This document shows positions 18,456 to 27,494 of a DNA stretch of 64,000 nt, piece by piece; positions within the stretch are counted from its first letter, which is position 1, and each line of letters starts with the position of its first letter. Made by a program: the position numbers and the translations under genes. The DNA comes from Sutcliffiella deserti (GTDB lineage Bacteria > Bacillota > Bacilli > Bacillales > Bacillaceae_I), in assembly GCF_020037475.1 (NCBI RefSeq), contig NZ_JAIQDB010000001.1:620001-684000 (forward strand), written 5' to 3'. The notes under the pieces are model-generated. The model was not told the origin of the DNA, searched no databases, and was given only the letters and a program-made list of their open reading frames with translations.

Positions 18456-19241
18456 ATGCCTTATGCCATAACAAGAGATAGTGTCCATCTATATTATAGA
18501 CTGATCGGAACAGGCTCTTTTACCCTTGTCTTTATTCATCCTCCTGGAATGGGCCATCTAACATTCAAACACCAACTTCCATTATCCAAAAACTATCGTT
18601 TATTACTAATCGACTTACGCGGAAACGGAAAAAGCGAAAGAAATAAAGCATCTATAACATTTCAAATGTTAGCAGAGGATATTTATGATGTTTGTCAACA
18701 CCTTAATCTCAATAATCTCTGTTTAGTAGGTTATTCTAATGGAGCATCGATTGCACTCGAATTTGCTATACGCTTCCCTGCAAAGGTAAAGGGACTTGTA
18801 CTTGTAGGGGCATTCCCGAAAGTTAATTCTCTCTTATTATACGGCGAATTCATCTTAGGAATTTGGGCAACAAAACTTAAAGCTCTCCCCTTGATTGCAA
18901 ATGTGATTGGGCATGCTCATGCATATTCCAGAGGCTATGGGAAGGAATTGACGCAATATATCTCAAGAACCTCCGCCATCACACTTCATGAGATGTATAA
19001 CGAAGGGGTGAAATATGATTGTACTAGCAAGCTTCATGAGATCGCTGTCCCCATCTTACTTGTGTATGGTCAAAAAGACTTTTATGTTCACCACTATCAA
19101 AAAGAATTTATCAAGCTTCACCAAAACACACAGGTTATCTATGTCTCCAAAGCCAAACACCAAGTCCCAACCAAATTTCCCAACGAATTTAACGCTATCC
19201 TAAAAGGCTTCGTCAATAAAAACATAAAAAAAATTAACTAA
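18456..19241 (+). CDS. Alpha/beta-hydrolase
   Basis: The 261-residue protein has the alpha/beta-hydrolase fold. It shows HPPGMG (oxyanion region, about 29), the strand-turn IDLRGNGKSERN (about 53), the nucleophile elbow GYSNGAS with Ser (about 91), acid YGQKDFY (about 208) and catalytic His in SKAKHQVP (about 233). No signal peptide is seen. The substrate is unknown; it may be an esterase or lipase-like thioesterase. It is last in the 39-aa peptide/membrane-protein operon. A repeat begins two bases after the stop and a terminator follows. Confidence 0.9.
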   Translation: MPYAITRDSVHLYYRLIGTGSFTLVFIHPPGMGHLTFKHQLPLSKNYRLLLIDLRGNGKSERNKASITFQMLAEDIYDVCQHLNLNNLCLVGYSNGASIALEFAIRFPAKVKGLVLVGAFPKVNSLLLYGEFILGIWATKLKALPLIANVIGHAHAYSRGYGKELTQYISRTSAITLHEMYNEGVKYDCTSKLHEIAVPILLVYGQKDFYVHHYQKEFIKLHQNTQVIYVSKAKHQVPTKFPNEFNAILKGFVNKNIKKIN

Positions 19242-19242
19242 T

Positions 19243-19267
19243 GGGGCCAGACCCCGGCAGGAATATT
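19243..19267 (+). repeat. 25-bp palindromic repeat GGGGCCAGACCCC, copy 3
   Basis: GGGGCCAGACCCCGGCAGGAATATT starts one base after the hydrolase stop codon and precedes its terminator. Confidence 0.75.
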
Positions 19268-19297
19268 GCTATAAATGTCGAAGGATAAAACAAAAAC

Positions 19298-19330
19298 AAA
19301 GGGCTCGATTTTTTTCGAGGCCCTTTTTAT
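19298..19330 (+). terminator. Terminator of the hydrolase operon
   Basis: AAAGGGCTCGA / TCGAGGCCCTTT (one bulged base) is followed by TTATTTTG. Confidence 0.8.
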
Positions 19331-19458
19331 TTTGTTGAATTTATCGTAGTAAGGAAATGAATAACTGATGACTTGAGGTTGTTCTAGTTAGAGGAATGAA
19401 AGCGGCCGTTATTTTTGTAGTTATACACCTGGCCTATATTATATAATGGCAGGAAGGT

Positions 19459-19713
19459 TTAATTACTATTCGTTGGTATACTAAAACAATTGTTTGCTAT
19501 TTTCATTTTGCTTAAAGTTGTTTGTAAAGAAACTAGAGAGTCACTTTTTTCATGCAATTGATTGTTCGTAAGGTCCACCATTGCTCGGGCAACATTTTCC
19601 AAGGCTAATTTGAGATTAACTTCTTCTAGACTTGCACCATCTTTTACTAACATCTTAAGTAGATCATTAGCATATTCATTCAACTTCTCCACTGTTACGT
19701 CCTGTCCATTCAT
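19459..19713 (-). CDS. Small helical hypothetical protein (84 aa)
   Basis: I do not recognise this family. The chosen ATG at 19713 has a near-perfect AAGGAGGT upstream, giving MNGQDVTVEKLNEYANDLLK. The frame stays open 39 codons further to a TTG without a binding site, so the longer form is rejected. The protein is soluble and predicted all-helical, with LKLALENVARAMVDLTNNQL in the middle. No neighbour shares its strand. Confidence 0.7.
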   Translation of the reverse strand: MNGQDVTVEKLNEYANDLLKMLVKDGASLEEVNLKLALENVARAMVDLTNNQLHEKSDSLVSLQTTLSKMKIANNCFSIPTNSN

Positions 19714-19929
19714 TATACAGACCTCCTTATATTTATTTACTAAACTTATGCTAGCCTTGTTCATCCTATTCCTGTTTATCAGACTGTTTCTAAGTTCTAA
19801 TTCTTCTTTTCTGATCTCAAATCCTTTCAATCGACAAAGAAAATACGATTGAACTTTTCGACTTATTCAGTCTTTTTTCGCTTTATCTTGCTAACTTTAA
19901 CGTTGTGGTAAAGGTGTGTTTCGATATTA

Positions 19930-20085
19930 GCGTTTTGTTAGCTGACGATTAAAGAATAGTGTAGATTCCTGCGTCCGGCCCCGCGGTATACTTGAAATCC
20001 CATTGGCATGACCGAAGAGGCTTCTGCACCGCCTCGTGTTCGCTGCGTCTTTTTAGGAGATAAACAGTGACATTTAACTCAGCTT
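19930..20085 (+). repeat. Diverged copy of MITE-like repeat B
   Basis: Fragments align with the family interior (GAAGAGGCTTCTGCACCGCC, then ATTTAACTCAGC at the right end). The left terminus is unclear, so it is an old copy. The 19831-20244 gap holds no gene. Confidence 0.55.
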
Positions 20086-20244
20086 ACTTTTATGAAACTG
20101 CCCTATTAAAAGAAGTATAAAAATTATATCTTTTTAAAATGCTTACTTTTTCACAATAATCCCTCCTTTTTACACTTGACCTATTTTCTTACAGTTCTTT
20201 TTCCTCTATAATAGAATAAAATCGTCGTTATATCATTAGAGGGA

Positions 20245-20454
20245 GTGATTAAGATTAAATTAATACAACTTGCAGTAGAGAATAAAAGAAAACAGATGAT
20301 CCAAACTGCATCAAAAACCGGCTTTACCTCTAATGAAACGATAAAAGTAAGTCAGGAGTTAGATAAAATTCTTAATGTCTTTGTTCCTCCTGCTACTGGT
20401 TATCAACATGACCAGTTAAACAATAAAAAACAAAAAAATAGTAAAACTTCTTGA
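20245..20454 (+). CDS. Spo0E-family aspartyl-phosphate phosphatase
   Basis: Spo0E-type proteins dephosphorylate Spo0A~P and delay sporulation. The 69-residue frame has the family pattern: a helix with ENKRKQMIQTASKTGFTSNE, then the signature SQELDKIL (about residue 37). The annotated start GTG at 20245 has GAGGGA almost touching it. An in-frame ATT at 20254 is better spaced from that site, so the true start is uncertain. The C-terminal tail is short and Lys/Asn-rich. Confidence 0.85.
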   Translation: MIKIKLIQLAVENKRKQMIQTASKTGFTSNETIKVSQELDKILNVFVPPATGYQHDQLNNKKQKNSKTS

Positions 20455-20478
20455 AATACATGAAAATTTATATATAAT
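20451..20478 (+). promoter_or_regulatory. Sigma-A promoter of the argS T-box leader
   Basis: TTGAAA (20451-20456), a 16-base spacer and a perfect TATAAT (20473-20478) overlap the stop of the Spo0E-like gene. The T-box RNA starts a few bases later. Confidence 0.7.
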
Positions 20479-20499
20479 TAAGAAAACCTTTTTAAAAAA

Positions 20500-20745
20500 T
20501 CACATGTGTAAAATACCTTAATGCCAAAGAAAGTAGCCTTTAGCTAGACACAAAGCGAATTAGGGATGGTGGGAGCCTAATGCAATGCTATAGAGTGAAG
20601 CGCACTGTGGCCGATAACATAGACTTATCCCCTTTACTGGATACTTAAGCGGCTTTTCTCAGAAGGAGAAAGCAAAAAGAGTGGTACCGCGGGCAAATTA
20701 GAGCTCGTCTCTTCATTTATTTGAAGAGGCGAGCTCTTTTTGTTT
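20500..20745 (+). promoter_or_regulatory. T-box riboswitch controlling arginyl-tRNA synthetase
   Basis: The leader has the stem I GGTGGGA element (about 20568). It has a specifier-loop context GTGAAGCGCACTG with an Arg CGC codon at 20601-20603, and the T-box AGAGTGGTACCGCGG (20678-20692). A terminator follows: 15-bp arms GAGCTCGTCTCTTCA (20701-20715) and TGAAGAGGCGAGCTC (20722-20736), then TTTTTG. Uncharged tRNA-Arg pairing with the codon and T-box would block the terminator and let argS be transcribed. The CGC choice is read by position, not proven. Confidence 0.92.
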
Positions 20746-20791
20746 ATTCCGTAAATTAATTTAGGAAATATAAAAACAAGGAGTTTTTAAA

Positions 20792-22483
20792 ATGAACTTA
20801 AAGCAAATAATAGCAAATTCTATTCATGAGGTTGTGACCGAGTTACCAGTTGATATCATTCAGAACTTGATTGAAAAGCCGAAGTACTCTCATCATGGAG
20901 ACTTCTCTTTTCCAACGTTTGAGATTGCAAAAAGAAAGAAAATAGCTCCCCCCCTTCTTGCCTCCCAACTCTCAGAAAGAATTAGCAGTCCTTGGATTGA
21001 AAGATGTGAAGCGGTTGGACCATATGTGAATTTCTTTTTTCATAAACAAAAGGTCCAACAACAGATCGTACAAACCGTCCTTGAACAACAGACAAATTAT
21101 GGTGATCTCACCATAGGAAATGGAGAAAATATTGTTCTGGACTTATCTTCTCCTAATATTGCAAAGCCTTTTTCAATGGGCCATCTTCGTTCCACTGTGA
21201 TTGGGAATTCTCTTGCTAACATCCTTGAAAAATGTAATTTTAATACTGTACGTATCAACTATTTAGGCGATTGGGGTACACAGTTCGGGAAGTTGATAGC
21301 TGCCTATTTAAAGTGGGGAGAACAAGAGAAGGTAGAAAAAAATCCTATACCAGAGCTCTTAAAACTTTATGTAAGGTTCCACCAAGAAGCTGAAAAAGAT
21401 ACAGATGGACTTGTGGAAGAAGGAAGAGCTTGGTTCAAGAAGCTTGAAGACGGGGACGAAGAAGCACTCTCTCTTTGGAGATGGTTCCGAGAAGAATCGC
21501 TACTTGAATTTCAACGTATTTATGACTTACTCGGAGTCAGCTTCGACTCTTATAATGGTGAAGCATTCTACAATGATAAGATGGAAGCTGTGGTCAACCT
21601 GTTGCAACACAAACAGCTCCTATCCTTTTCTGATGGTGCCCAAATAGTAGAATTAGAAGAAGAACCATCCTTGCCTCCCTGTTTAATAAAAAAGTCAGAT
21701 GGAGCGACACTTTATGCTACACGTGATTTGGCTGCTGCTTTTTACCGGAAGGAAAAATACCAATTCGCTAAAACACTCTACATAGTAGGTCAAGAACAAA
21801 CCGTCCATTTTCAGCAAGTCAAAGCGGTAGTTAAAAAAATGGGGGAGTCCTGGTATAACGATATGCATCATATTCCTTTCGGTCTACTTCTTAAAGATGG
21901 GAAAAAACTGTCGACAAGAAAAGGAGAAATAATTCTGTTGGAAAATGTTATCCAAGAGGCCATCCAATTAGCCCAAAATAATATTGCAGCCAAAAACCCA
22001 TCCCTTCCTAACAAAGAAAAAGTGGCTAAACAAGTAGGCGTCGGTTCCATCATATTTCAAGATTTAAAAAATTTCCGTTTAAACTCTATTGAATTCTCTC
22101 TTGAGGATATGCTTAAATTCGAAGGAGAAACCGGCCCCTATGTTCAGTACACTTTTGCACGGGCCTGCTCTATTTTACGCAAAGCTTCTTTCTCCGAAGA
22201 ACTGGTATCTCATGGTCTTCAGGATACCTTTTCATGGGAACTTTCAAAACTACTTTATGAATTTCCAGAAGTCATAGAAAGAGCTTATATTGGTTTTGAT
22301 CCATCCGTCGTTGCCAAATATATAATTGATGTTTGCCAAAGTTTTAATAGCTGGTATGGTCATGAGAAAATTTTAAATGAAGATCATAGCAAAAAGAGTA
22401 GGTTGGCATTAGTTTATGCTACAACAGTCGTCATTGAAGAGAGCTTAAGGCTTTTAGGGATGGAAGCTCCAACTGAGATGTAA
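20792..22483 (+). CDS. argS: Arginyl-tRNA synthetase
   Basis: ArgRS is a class I synthetase that charges tRNA-Arg. The 563-residue protein has the N-terminal Add1 domain (about 1-90), the HIGH-like motif in SPNIAKPFSMGHLRS (about 122-136), an active-site KLSTRKGE (about 370, in place of KMSKS) and the C-terminal anticodon-binding helical domain (DALR) to the end. The sequence style (SPNIAKPFSMGHLRST, LGDWGTQFGKL) is that of the second-type, T-box-controlled ArgRS found in some bacilli. It may therefore coexist with a housekeeping copy elsewhere (inference). Confidence 0.95.
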   Translation: MNLKQIIANSIHEVVTELPVDIIQNLIEKPKYSHHGDFSFPTFEIAKRKKIAPPLLASQLSERISSPWIERCEAVGPYVNFFFHKQKVQQQIVQTVLEQQTNYGDLTIGNGENIVLDLSSPNIAKPFSMGHLRSTVIGNSLANILEKCNFNTVRINYLGDWGTQFGKLIAAYLKWGEQEKVEKNPIPELLKLYVRFHQEAEKDTDGLVEEGRAWFKKLEDGDEEALSLWRWFREESLLEFQRIYDLLGVSFDSYNGEAFYNDKMEAVVNLLQHKQLLSFSDGAQIVELEEEPSLPPCLIKKSDGATLYATRDLAAAFYRKEKYQFAKTLYIVGQEQTVHFQQVKAVVKKMGESWYNDMHHIPFGLLLKDGKKLSTRKGEIILLENVIQEAIQLAQNNIAAKNPSLPNKEKVAKQVGVGSIIFQDLKNFRLNSIEFSLEDMLKFEGETGPYVQYTFARACSILRKASFSEELVSHGLQDTFSWELSKLLYEFPEVIERAYIGFDPSVVAKYIIDVCQSFNSWYGHEKILNEDHSKKSRLALVYATTVVIEESLRLLGMEAPTEM

Positions 22484-22603
22484 AGCACCGATAGCAGAGA
22501 GATGGTTGAATATCAAAACAATGTAATATTTTATCGCGCCAATAGTACATGAAACAAACTTTCCTTTCATATATTGAAGTAACACTTTGTTGGGGGAATG
22601 CCT

Positions 22604-23059
22604 ATGCAATGGTTGGTTTGGATTCATATCTTAGTCGCGATAATCGGAATCGGCCCTACCTTTTTTGGAAATATCCTTTTGCGGAAAAATCAAACTGTCA
22701 CAGATTTGCGTCATAATATCTTACTTCAGCATAAATTAGACTTTTTCCCGAAGATCGGTGGGACAATTGCTGTCATAACCGGAATTTTGCTAGTGATTTT
22801 CGGAAACTACGGCTCCATTCTACAAATTTGGCTACTTGGAGCACTTTTCATCTACTTTGTTATCCAGGTTCTCGTCATTGGCTTTATTTCGCCAAAGGTT
22901 TACGAACTACAACGTTGGTTGCTTCATCCTGAAAACCGTGCTTCTACCCAACTGCCTTTTAACCAAGCCGAAAATTTAAAAACTATAAGTAATTTGTATA
23001 TGTTGGTATCGGTCCTAGGTATATTAATTTTCCTGCTTATGATCATTAAACCAAACTAA
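22604..23059 (+). CDS. DUF2269-family membrane protein
   Basis: This integral membrane protein has 151 residues and four hydrophobic helices (about 2-22, 48-68, 73-96, 126-148). The first helix, WLVWIHILVAIIGIGPTFFG, and the spacing fit the DUF2269 family of unknown function. ATGs at 22598 and 22604 are possible; the second has GGGGGA at better spacing and is used here. It is monocistronic with a terminator right behind. Confidence 0.8.
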   Translation: MQWLVWIHILVAIIGIGPTFFGNILLRKNQTVTDLRHNILLQHKLDFFPKIGGTIAVITGILLVIFGNYGSILQIWLLGALFIYFVIQVLVIGFISPKVYELQRWLLHPENRASTQLPFNQAENLKTISNLYMLVSVLGILIFLLMIIKPN

Positions 23060-23118
23060 AAGATAGGTCAGTTCCTCTAGCTCTCTTAAAAAGAGTATAA
23101 GGCATTGACCTATCTTTT
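23058..23118 (+). terminator. Long-loop terminator after the DUF2269 gene
   Basis: AAAAGATAGGTCA (23058-23070) pairs perfectly with TGACCTATCTTTT (23106-23118). The 35-base loop includes a smaller CTCT/AGAG stem. Confidence 0.65.
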
Positions 23119-23131
23119 ATGTTCTATTTAT

Positions 23132-23315
23132 GGCTCTGTTAAAGTTGTGTGATGATAAAAACGCTATTCCAGCGAGAATTGGTGCAAAAGGCTGAGACTC
23201 CACTTTCGACCGGGATAAGACTGGAGAACCCGCTGGTACAGCCTAGGAGGCTCCAGCACCGCCCCGTGGAACACGCAGCCTTTTGGGGAAATCAACAGCG
23301 GCGTTTAACTCAGCC
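23132..23315 (+). mobile_element. MITE-like repeat B
   Basis: The copy runs from GGCTCTGTTAAAG to TTTAACTCAGCC, about 184 bp, with the shared interior (GGAGGCTCCAGCACCGCCCC, AAATCAACAGCGGCGTT). The flanks (CTATTTAT / TAACTTAT) are similar but not a clean duplication. Confidence 0.8.
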
Positions 23316-23332
23316 TAACTTATAAAATTTCT

Positions 23333-23587
23333 TTAATAAGTAGTTCTTGAACCAGAGGCTCTTATCCTTTTTCTATATTCCACCTCCGTTCCGAAGTACT
23401 GATTAAGTAGAGTTTCCATTAGCTCCAGATCATTGGGCTTTACTACCGGATCACGCTCATCCCAATATACTGTATAGACAAAATAATATCTTTTCACTCG
23501 AGAAAACAACACATTAGAATGAGGATATTTATCAAAGTAACCCAAAACCCTCCCTCTCTTCATATGCGAAACCTTTATTAACTCCAT
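23333..23587 (-). CDS. Small hypothetical protein (84 aa)
   Basis: I cannot assign a family. The ATG at 23587 (MELIKVSHMKRGRVLGYF) follows AGGTGATAATA. A GTG three codons earlier is in frame but sits inside the binding site. The protein is basic and rich in aromatic residues (RVKRYYFVYTVYWDERD), with no signal or membrane segment. It lies alone between a repeat and the ABC operon's terminator region. Confidence 0.65.
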   Translation of the reverse strand: MELIKVSHMKRGRVLGYFDKYPHSNVLFSRVKRYYFVYTVYWDERDPVVKPNDLELMETLLNQYFGTEVEYRKRIRASGSRTTY

Positions 23588-23724
23588 TATTATCACCTAC
23601 TTTAGTAAGAATAGGTGGATCCTATATTGCTTATATTCCACTAAAAACAAATAAAAAAACTGCCACTGTATACTGGTGCCTGCAGACCAAACCGAAGAGG
23701 CTCTTACTTCGTTAACTCAAACAC

Positions 23725-23762
23725 AAAAAAAGCAATCCAACCCAAACGGGAGGAATTGCTTC
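23725..23762 (-). terminator. Terminator of the GntR/ABC-transporter operon
   Basis: On the minus strand AGCAATTCC...CCC-GTTT-GGG...GGATTGCT is followed by TTTTTTTG, ten bases after the permease stop. A fragment of repeat B (ACCGAAGAGGCTC) lies just beyond at 23655-23712. Confidence 0.8.
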
Positions 23763-23772
23763 ATAGTTTAAA

Positions 23773-24726
23773 TTAAGCTGCAATATCTCTCTTCACAAAA
23801 GTTAAAAAGCTGATTACTTGCAATAATATAAAATAGACCAGGAACATTACAATAGAAAACCAAAATGAAGTTCCCGCAACAACCGGTATTCCATCGATAA
23901 ATGCTGTAAAGTTTATATTCGCAAATGGGGAAAACTTAGCCCATTCGTATTTCATACTTACTAGTTGTGTAATTTGTGTTCCGGTAAACAACAAGAATAG
24001 GGAGAGACCTATGGCAAGAGAGTTGTTTCTAAATACGCTTGAAATCATGAATGCGATAGTGGCAAACAATAGAACATCAAGTGAACTTAAGAGCATTTTA
24101 AGGGTTATAAACATAAATGGATGTAAAGCGATAATTTCTCCGTTTGCATACAACAATTCGGTAGAGCTATCCATCCCAAAAGCTATCGCACCTACTAGGA
24201 AAGAGGTAATAAATAAGATCACATAAAATATTGCCATAAAAACAAGGACAGCTAAGTATTTAGCCAATAGAATCTTGCTTCTCTTTATTGGGCGGATCAT
24301 AAGTAACTTTATTGTCCCCCAAGAAAATTCACTGGCAATCATACCAGCAGCTATAATAACCACAAAAAGTGTGATGATACTTGATAGTCCAATGGTAGAG
24401 TCAACATATGTCCAGACAGTATTTTCCTGAACAGGTGCTAAATTGTTTTTTATCCGATATTCATTTATCGCATATGTGCGCTGCTCCCAATGCGAATCAG
24501 CATCCATCGTCATTTTTAATTGTTCATTTTCTTGTTGGAGGGATTCTTTCCAGCTTGCCTGATTGGCATTTTCATCCGGGGCATTTTCCATCGTGGAGCC
24601 CATCATCAACGTAAAGACCACACTGACAACGGCTAGCGCGATTAGAATTAAACTCATCACATAAAAGCTTGGTCGTCTAAACCATTTAATTAACTCATTC
24701 TGTATTAGCTTAGCCATATTAGACAC
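23773..24726 (-). CDS. ABC-2 type transporter permease
   Basis: This 317-residue membrane component of an ABC exporter has a hydrophobic segment at about 19-41. A ~75-residue external loop rich in Glu/Gln (SWKESLQQENEQLK) follows, then five helices with the ABC-2 features EFSWGTIKLLMIRP and RSKILLAKYLAV. It overlaps the upstream ATPase gene by 8 bases, so the pair is coupled. Transporters of this build often move peptides or antibiotics, or take part in envelope stress. The substrate here is unknown. Confidence 0.88.
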   Translation of the reverse strand: MSNMAKLIQNELIKWFRRPSFYVMSLILIALAVVSVVFTLMMGSTMENAPDENANQASWKESLQQENEQLKMTMDADSHWEQRTYAINEYRIKNNLAPVQENTVWTYVDSTIGLSSIITLFVVIIAAGMIASEFSWGTIKLLMIRPIKRSKILLAKYLAVLVFMAIFYVILFITSFLVGAIAFGMDSSTELLYANGEIIALHPFMFITLKMLLSSLDVLLFATIAFMISSVFRNNSLAIGLSLFLLFTGTQITQLVSMKYEWAKFSPFANINFTAFIDGIPVVAGTSFWFSIVMFLVYFILLQVISFLTFVKRDIAA

Positions 24727-25633
24727 CTCGTTTCTGTGATGTTATTTCTAAGAATTTATCTTCAAGAGTTTTTGTCACTTCTCTCACTTCAAATATAGAG
24801 ACTTTGTTTTCCACAAGTAATTGGATGATCTCCGGTACTTTCTCTTTTTCCAATACAGCCTGGAGTATTTCCCCCTCCACCTTGACTTTCAAGGCGGCAG
24901 ATTCTAAAATCTTTTTCGCACTGTCTAGAGGCGTGACATAAAAGTTGAACGAAGATACACCATCTTGAATGAAGTCCCGAATGCCTTGAATATCAATTAG
25001 CTCACCTTGTTGGATAATTCCAATACGGTCACACATAAGTTCCATTTCGGATAGTAGGTGACTAGAAACAACGATAGCCATTTGCTCTGTTCTTGCCAAA
25101 CTGCGAAGATAATCGCGTATTTCTCTTATCCCTGCAGGATCTAAGCCATTAGTAGGTTCATCTAAAATCAACACTTTCGGTTTGTGTAAAAGAGCTTGCG
25201 CAATTCCTAAACGTTGTCTCATACCAAGCGAGTAAGTTTTCACCTTTTCATTGATGCGATCCGTTAAACCTACTAACTCGATTACATCTGTTAAACGCTC
25301 TTTGGTAACGCCAGGGGTCATTCGAGCATATTGCATTAAATTCTGGTAGCCTGTTAGAAATTTATACATTTCTGGATTTTCTACGATAGCTCCTACATGG
25401 CTTACTGCCTTTTCATAATTAGTTTTTATACTCGCCCCTTCAACTAAAATATCCCCAGAGGTTATGTTCATTAACCCTACCATCATTCTAATAGTAGTAG
25501 TTTTTCCAGCACCGTTTGGACCCAAGAATCCAAATACTTCCCCTTTGTACACTTCAAAGGAAACATCTTTGATTATTTTTTTTCCTCTAATCTCTTTAGT
25601 TACATTTGTAAGTTTTACTGCAATTTCACTCAT
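24719..25633 (-). CDS. ABC transporter ATP-binding protein
   Basis: This 304-residue ATPase is of the CcmA/BcrA type. It has Walker A GPNGAGKTTTI (about 36), signature LGMRQRLGIAQAL (about 137) and Walker B VLILDEPTNGLDPAG (about 157), followed by an H-loop SSHLLSEME. The ~80-residue C-terminal extension is typical of exporter ATPases. It partners the ABC-2 permease it overlaps. The upstream membrane gene ends 18 bases before its start. Confidence 0.92.
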   Translation of the reverse strand: MSEIAVKLTNVTKEIRGKKIIKDVSFEVYKGEVFGFLGPNGAGKTTTIRMMVGLMNITSGDILVEGASIKTNYEKAVSHVGAIVENPEMYKFLTGYQNLMQYARMTPGVTKERLTDVIELVGLTDRINEKVKTYSLGMRQRLGIAQALLHKPKVLILDEPTNGLDPAGIREIRDYLRSLARTEQMAIVVSSHLLSEMELMCDRIGIIQQGELIDIQGIRDFIQDGVSSFNFYVTPLDSAKKILESAALKVKVEGEILQAVLEKEKVPEIIQLLVENKVSIFEVREVTKTLEDKFLEITSQKRGV

Positions 25634-25651
25634 TGTCTTCCTCCATTTCTT

Positions 25652-26416
25652 CTACATTTCCATTTTCTTTTCAATAAACCAAGTTGAAAGCATAAATAAC
25701 CCGACACACACCATTCCATAAAAGCCAATTAGCCCTAAAGAGAATTCCCCTATATCCAGCCCGAAGGAAAACCCATATTCTTCCGTTTTTGTTCCGATTG
25801 TCGGAAATGGAAATACTACAATCATTAGAAGCTTTTGATACATCAACGAGTCGTGAAAATATTGATGTAATTGAATAACAGGCCAAGTTAAAATAACGAT
25901 AAGAATCTGTATAGTTTTACCTGCTATACCTTTGTTAGCCACACTTTTTATAAACACAAAGATAAAAGTCATCCAAAACCCTAGATAAACACCGATTATT
26001 GCAATACTAAAAATAAAAATACTTGTTTCAGCTGCCTCAAAATTCATCAGATCTTCTCCCTTAAGAAGAACGCCTGAAAGAAATACCAAACCTATTGTTA
26101 TAACAAGGGATATAAGACTTGTAATTAAGGAGACAAGAAGTTTACTTGAAAGTAGGGCATAGGCAGAATTTGGATTATGCAGCCATATCATTGATTTGGT
26201 ATCTCTGTAAAGGCTAACAGAGATATCTACCGCTACATAAAATAGGTGGGTGGAAATTAATAATATGCCAACTCCGAGTGAAATTTCCGGTTGCTTCCAG
26301 TAGAGGGACGCTCCAAAGCCAGTTATCCATAAGAGCATAATCGTAGCAAAGTTTTGCCACAGCATTTTTTTTGACAGCTTCCATTCTTTTAGAATAAGTC
26401 CATTCATTATCTGCAA
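25652..26416 (-). CDS. Membrane protein of the Ytr-type ABC operon
   Basis: The 254-residue protein has about six hydrophobic helices and starts MQIMNGLILKEWKLSKKMLWQN, a form typical of ABC-2-like permeases with an N-terminal amphipathic segment. It lies between two ATPase genes: 12 bases after the first and 18 bases before the second. A likely role is permease partner of the first ATPase (positions 26429-27124), as for YtrC/YtrD proteins. No motif confirms it. Confidence 0.82.
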   Translation of the reverse strand: MQIMNGLILKEWKLSKKMLWQNFATIMLLWITGFGASLYWKQPEISLGVGILLISTHLFYVAVDISVSLYRDTKSMIWLHNPNSAYALLSSKLLVSLITSLISLVITIGLVFLSGVLLKGEDLMNFEAAETSIFIFSIAIIGVYLGFWMTFIFVFIKSVANKGIAGKTIQILIVILTWPVIQLHQYFHDSLMYQKLLMIVVFPFPTIGTKTEEYGFSFGLDIGEFSLGLIGFYGMVCVGLFMLSTWFIEKKMEM

Positions 26417-26428
26417 AGGATCCCTCTC

Positions 26429-27124
26429 CTATCTTTCTATAAAATGCTTAACCATCCAATCACTAACAGACACACCTTCCACTTCCCTGATCTGTTCTAC
26501 ATTTTCTTGAGCTATATAGTTTCCATCTTTTATTAAAATCACTTCATCTAGCAATGGTTCAATTTCATCTATTTCGTGTGTTGCAATAATAAGTGTTTGG
26601 TGCCCGAAGTTCACGTAAGTTAATAAGCTCTTTACAATTGATTTTCGTACCATAGGATCTAAGCCGGAAAATGGTTCATCTAATAAAATATAATCCGCTT
26701 CCCTTGCTAAGGCTAAAACCAATTTTAAACGACCACGATTTCCCTTTGACAATTGTTTTATTTTTTTTGCACGTTCAATATTCATAAAGATTAATAGTTC
26801 TTCCGCTTTTTCTAAACGAAAATCACTAAATTGGGAGGCATAAAAAGAGACCATATCATTAACAGTAAAAGGTTCATAATAAAAATCCAATTCTGTCAAA
26901 TATGCAACATTTTTCGCGATTTTTCTAGTTACCACTTCCCCATTCACCGTCACTCTGCCTTTATTAGGCTTTGCTAGTCCTGCCATTAATTTAAGCGTTG
27001 TAGATTTTCCGCTACCATTGGGCCCAAGTAAACCGATTATTTTTCCCGCTTCCAGCACAAGATTTGCATCCTTAACAGCCAGTTCCTTACCATACTGCTT
27101 CGTGACATTTTCAAATCTAATCAT
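26429..27124 (-). CDS. ABC transporter ATP-binding protein (YtrB-like)
   Basis: The start chosen is ATG at 27124, with GGGGAG nine bases upstream, giving [12 protein letters not shown] and 231 residues. The frame is open 7 codons further but without a site. Motifs are Walker [12 protein letters not shown], signature [16 protein letters not shown] and Walker [14 protein letters not shown]. The signature is the divergent type often seen in YtrB-family ATPases. It overlaps the end of the GntR regulator by 8 bases. Confidence 0.9.
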   Translation of the reverse strand: MIRFENVTKQYGKELAVKDANLVLEAGKIIGLLGPNGSGKSTTLKLMAGLAKPNKGRVTVNGEVVTRKIAKNVAYLTELDFYYEPFTVNDMVSFYASQFSDFRLEKAEELLIFMNIERAKKIKQLSKGNRGRLKLVLALAREADYILLDEPFSGLDPMVRKSIVKSLLTYVNFGHQTLIIATHEIDEIEPLLDEVILIKDGNYIAQENVEQIREVEGVSVSDWMVKHFIER

Positions 27125-27494
27125 CCTTCTTGTCTCCCCTTGCAAGAAAATTTTCCACTCTTTTTATAATTTCCATTTCAGAGGCACCAATTTCCCTCAT
27201 GCTTTGTACAAAACTTTCCACAACCTTGGCTTCCATCGTATCTTTCAGATGGGAAATATTTTTTTCATTTTCCACAACAAAAGTCCCTTGTCCTCTCCTC
27301 GATTCCACAATCTCCATCCTTTCCATTTCGCTGTAGGTTCGTTGAATGGTGTTGGGGTTTACTCCAGAATGAATGGCCATTTCCCGTACGGATGGCAGCT
27401 TATCACCTGGTTTAAGTTCCCCCCGGACAATTTCTCTACTAAGACGATCAATAATTTGTAAGTAAATTGGTTTGTCTGCGTCGTACTTTGTCAT
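27117..27494 (-). CDS. GntR-family regulator, YtrA type
   Basis: This is a short (125 residues) GntR protein. The N-terminal winged helix-turn-helix is [17 protein letters not shown], then [20 protein letters not shown] with QGTFVVE as the wing. A small C-terminal helical dimerisation tail replaces a ligand-binding domain, the mark of the YtrA subfamily. Such regulators usually repress their own operon with ABC transporter genes, and are relieved by cell-wall antibiotics. It overlaps the upstream membrane gene by 4 bases and the downstream ATPase by 8. Confidence 0.93.
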   Translation of the reverse strand: MTKYDADKPIYLQIIDRLSREIVRGELKPGDKLPSVREMAIHSGVNPNTIQRTYSEMERMEIVESRRGQGTFVVENEKNISHLKDTMEAKVVESFVQSMREIGASEMEIIKRVENFLARGDKKDD

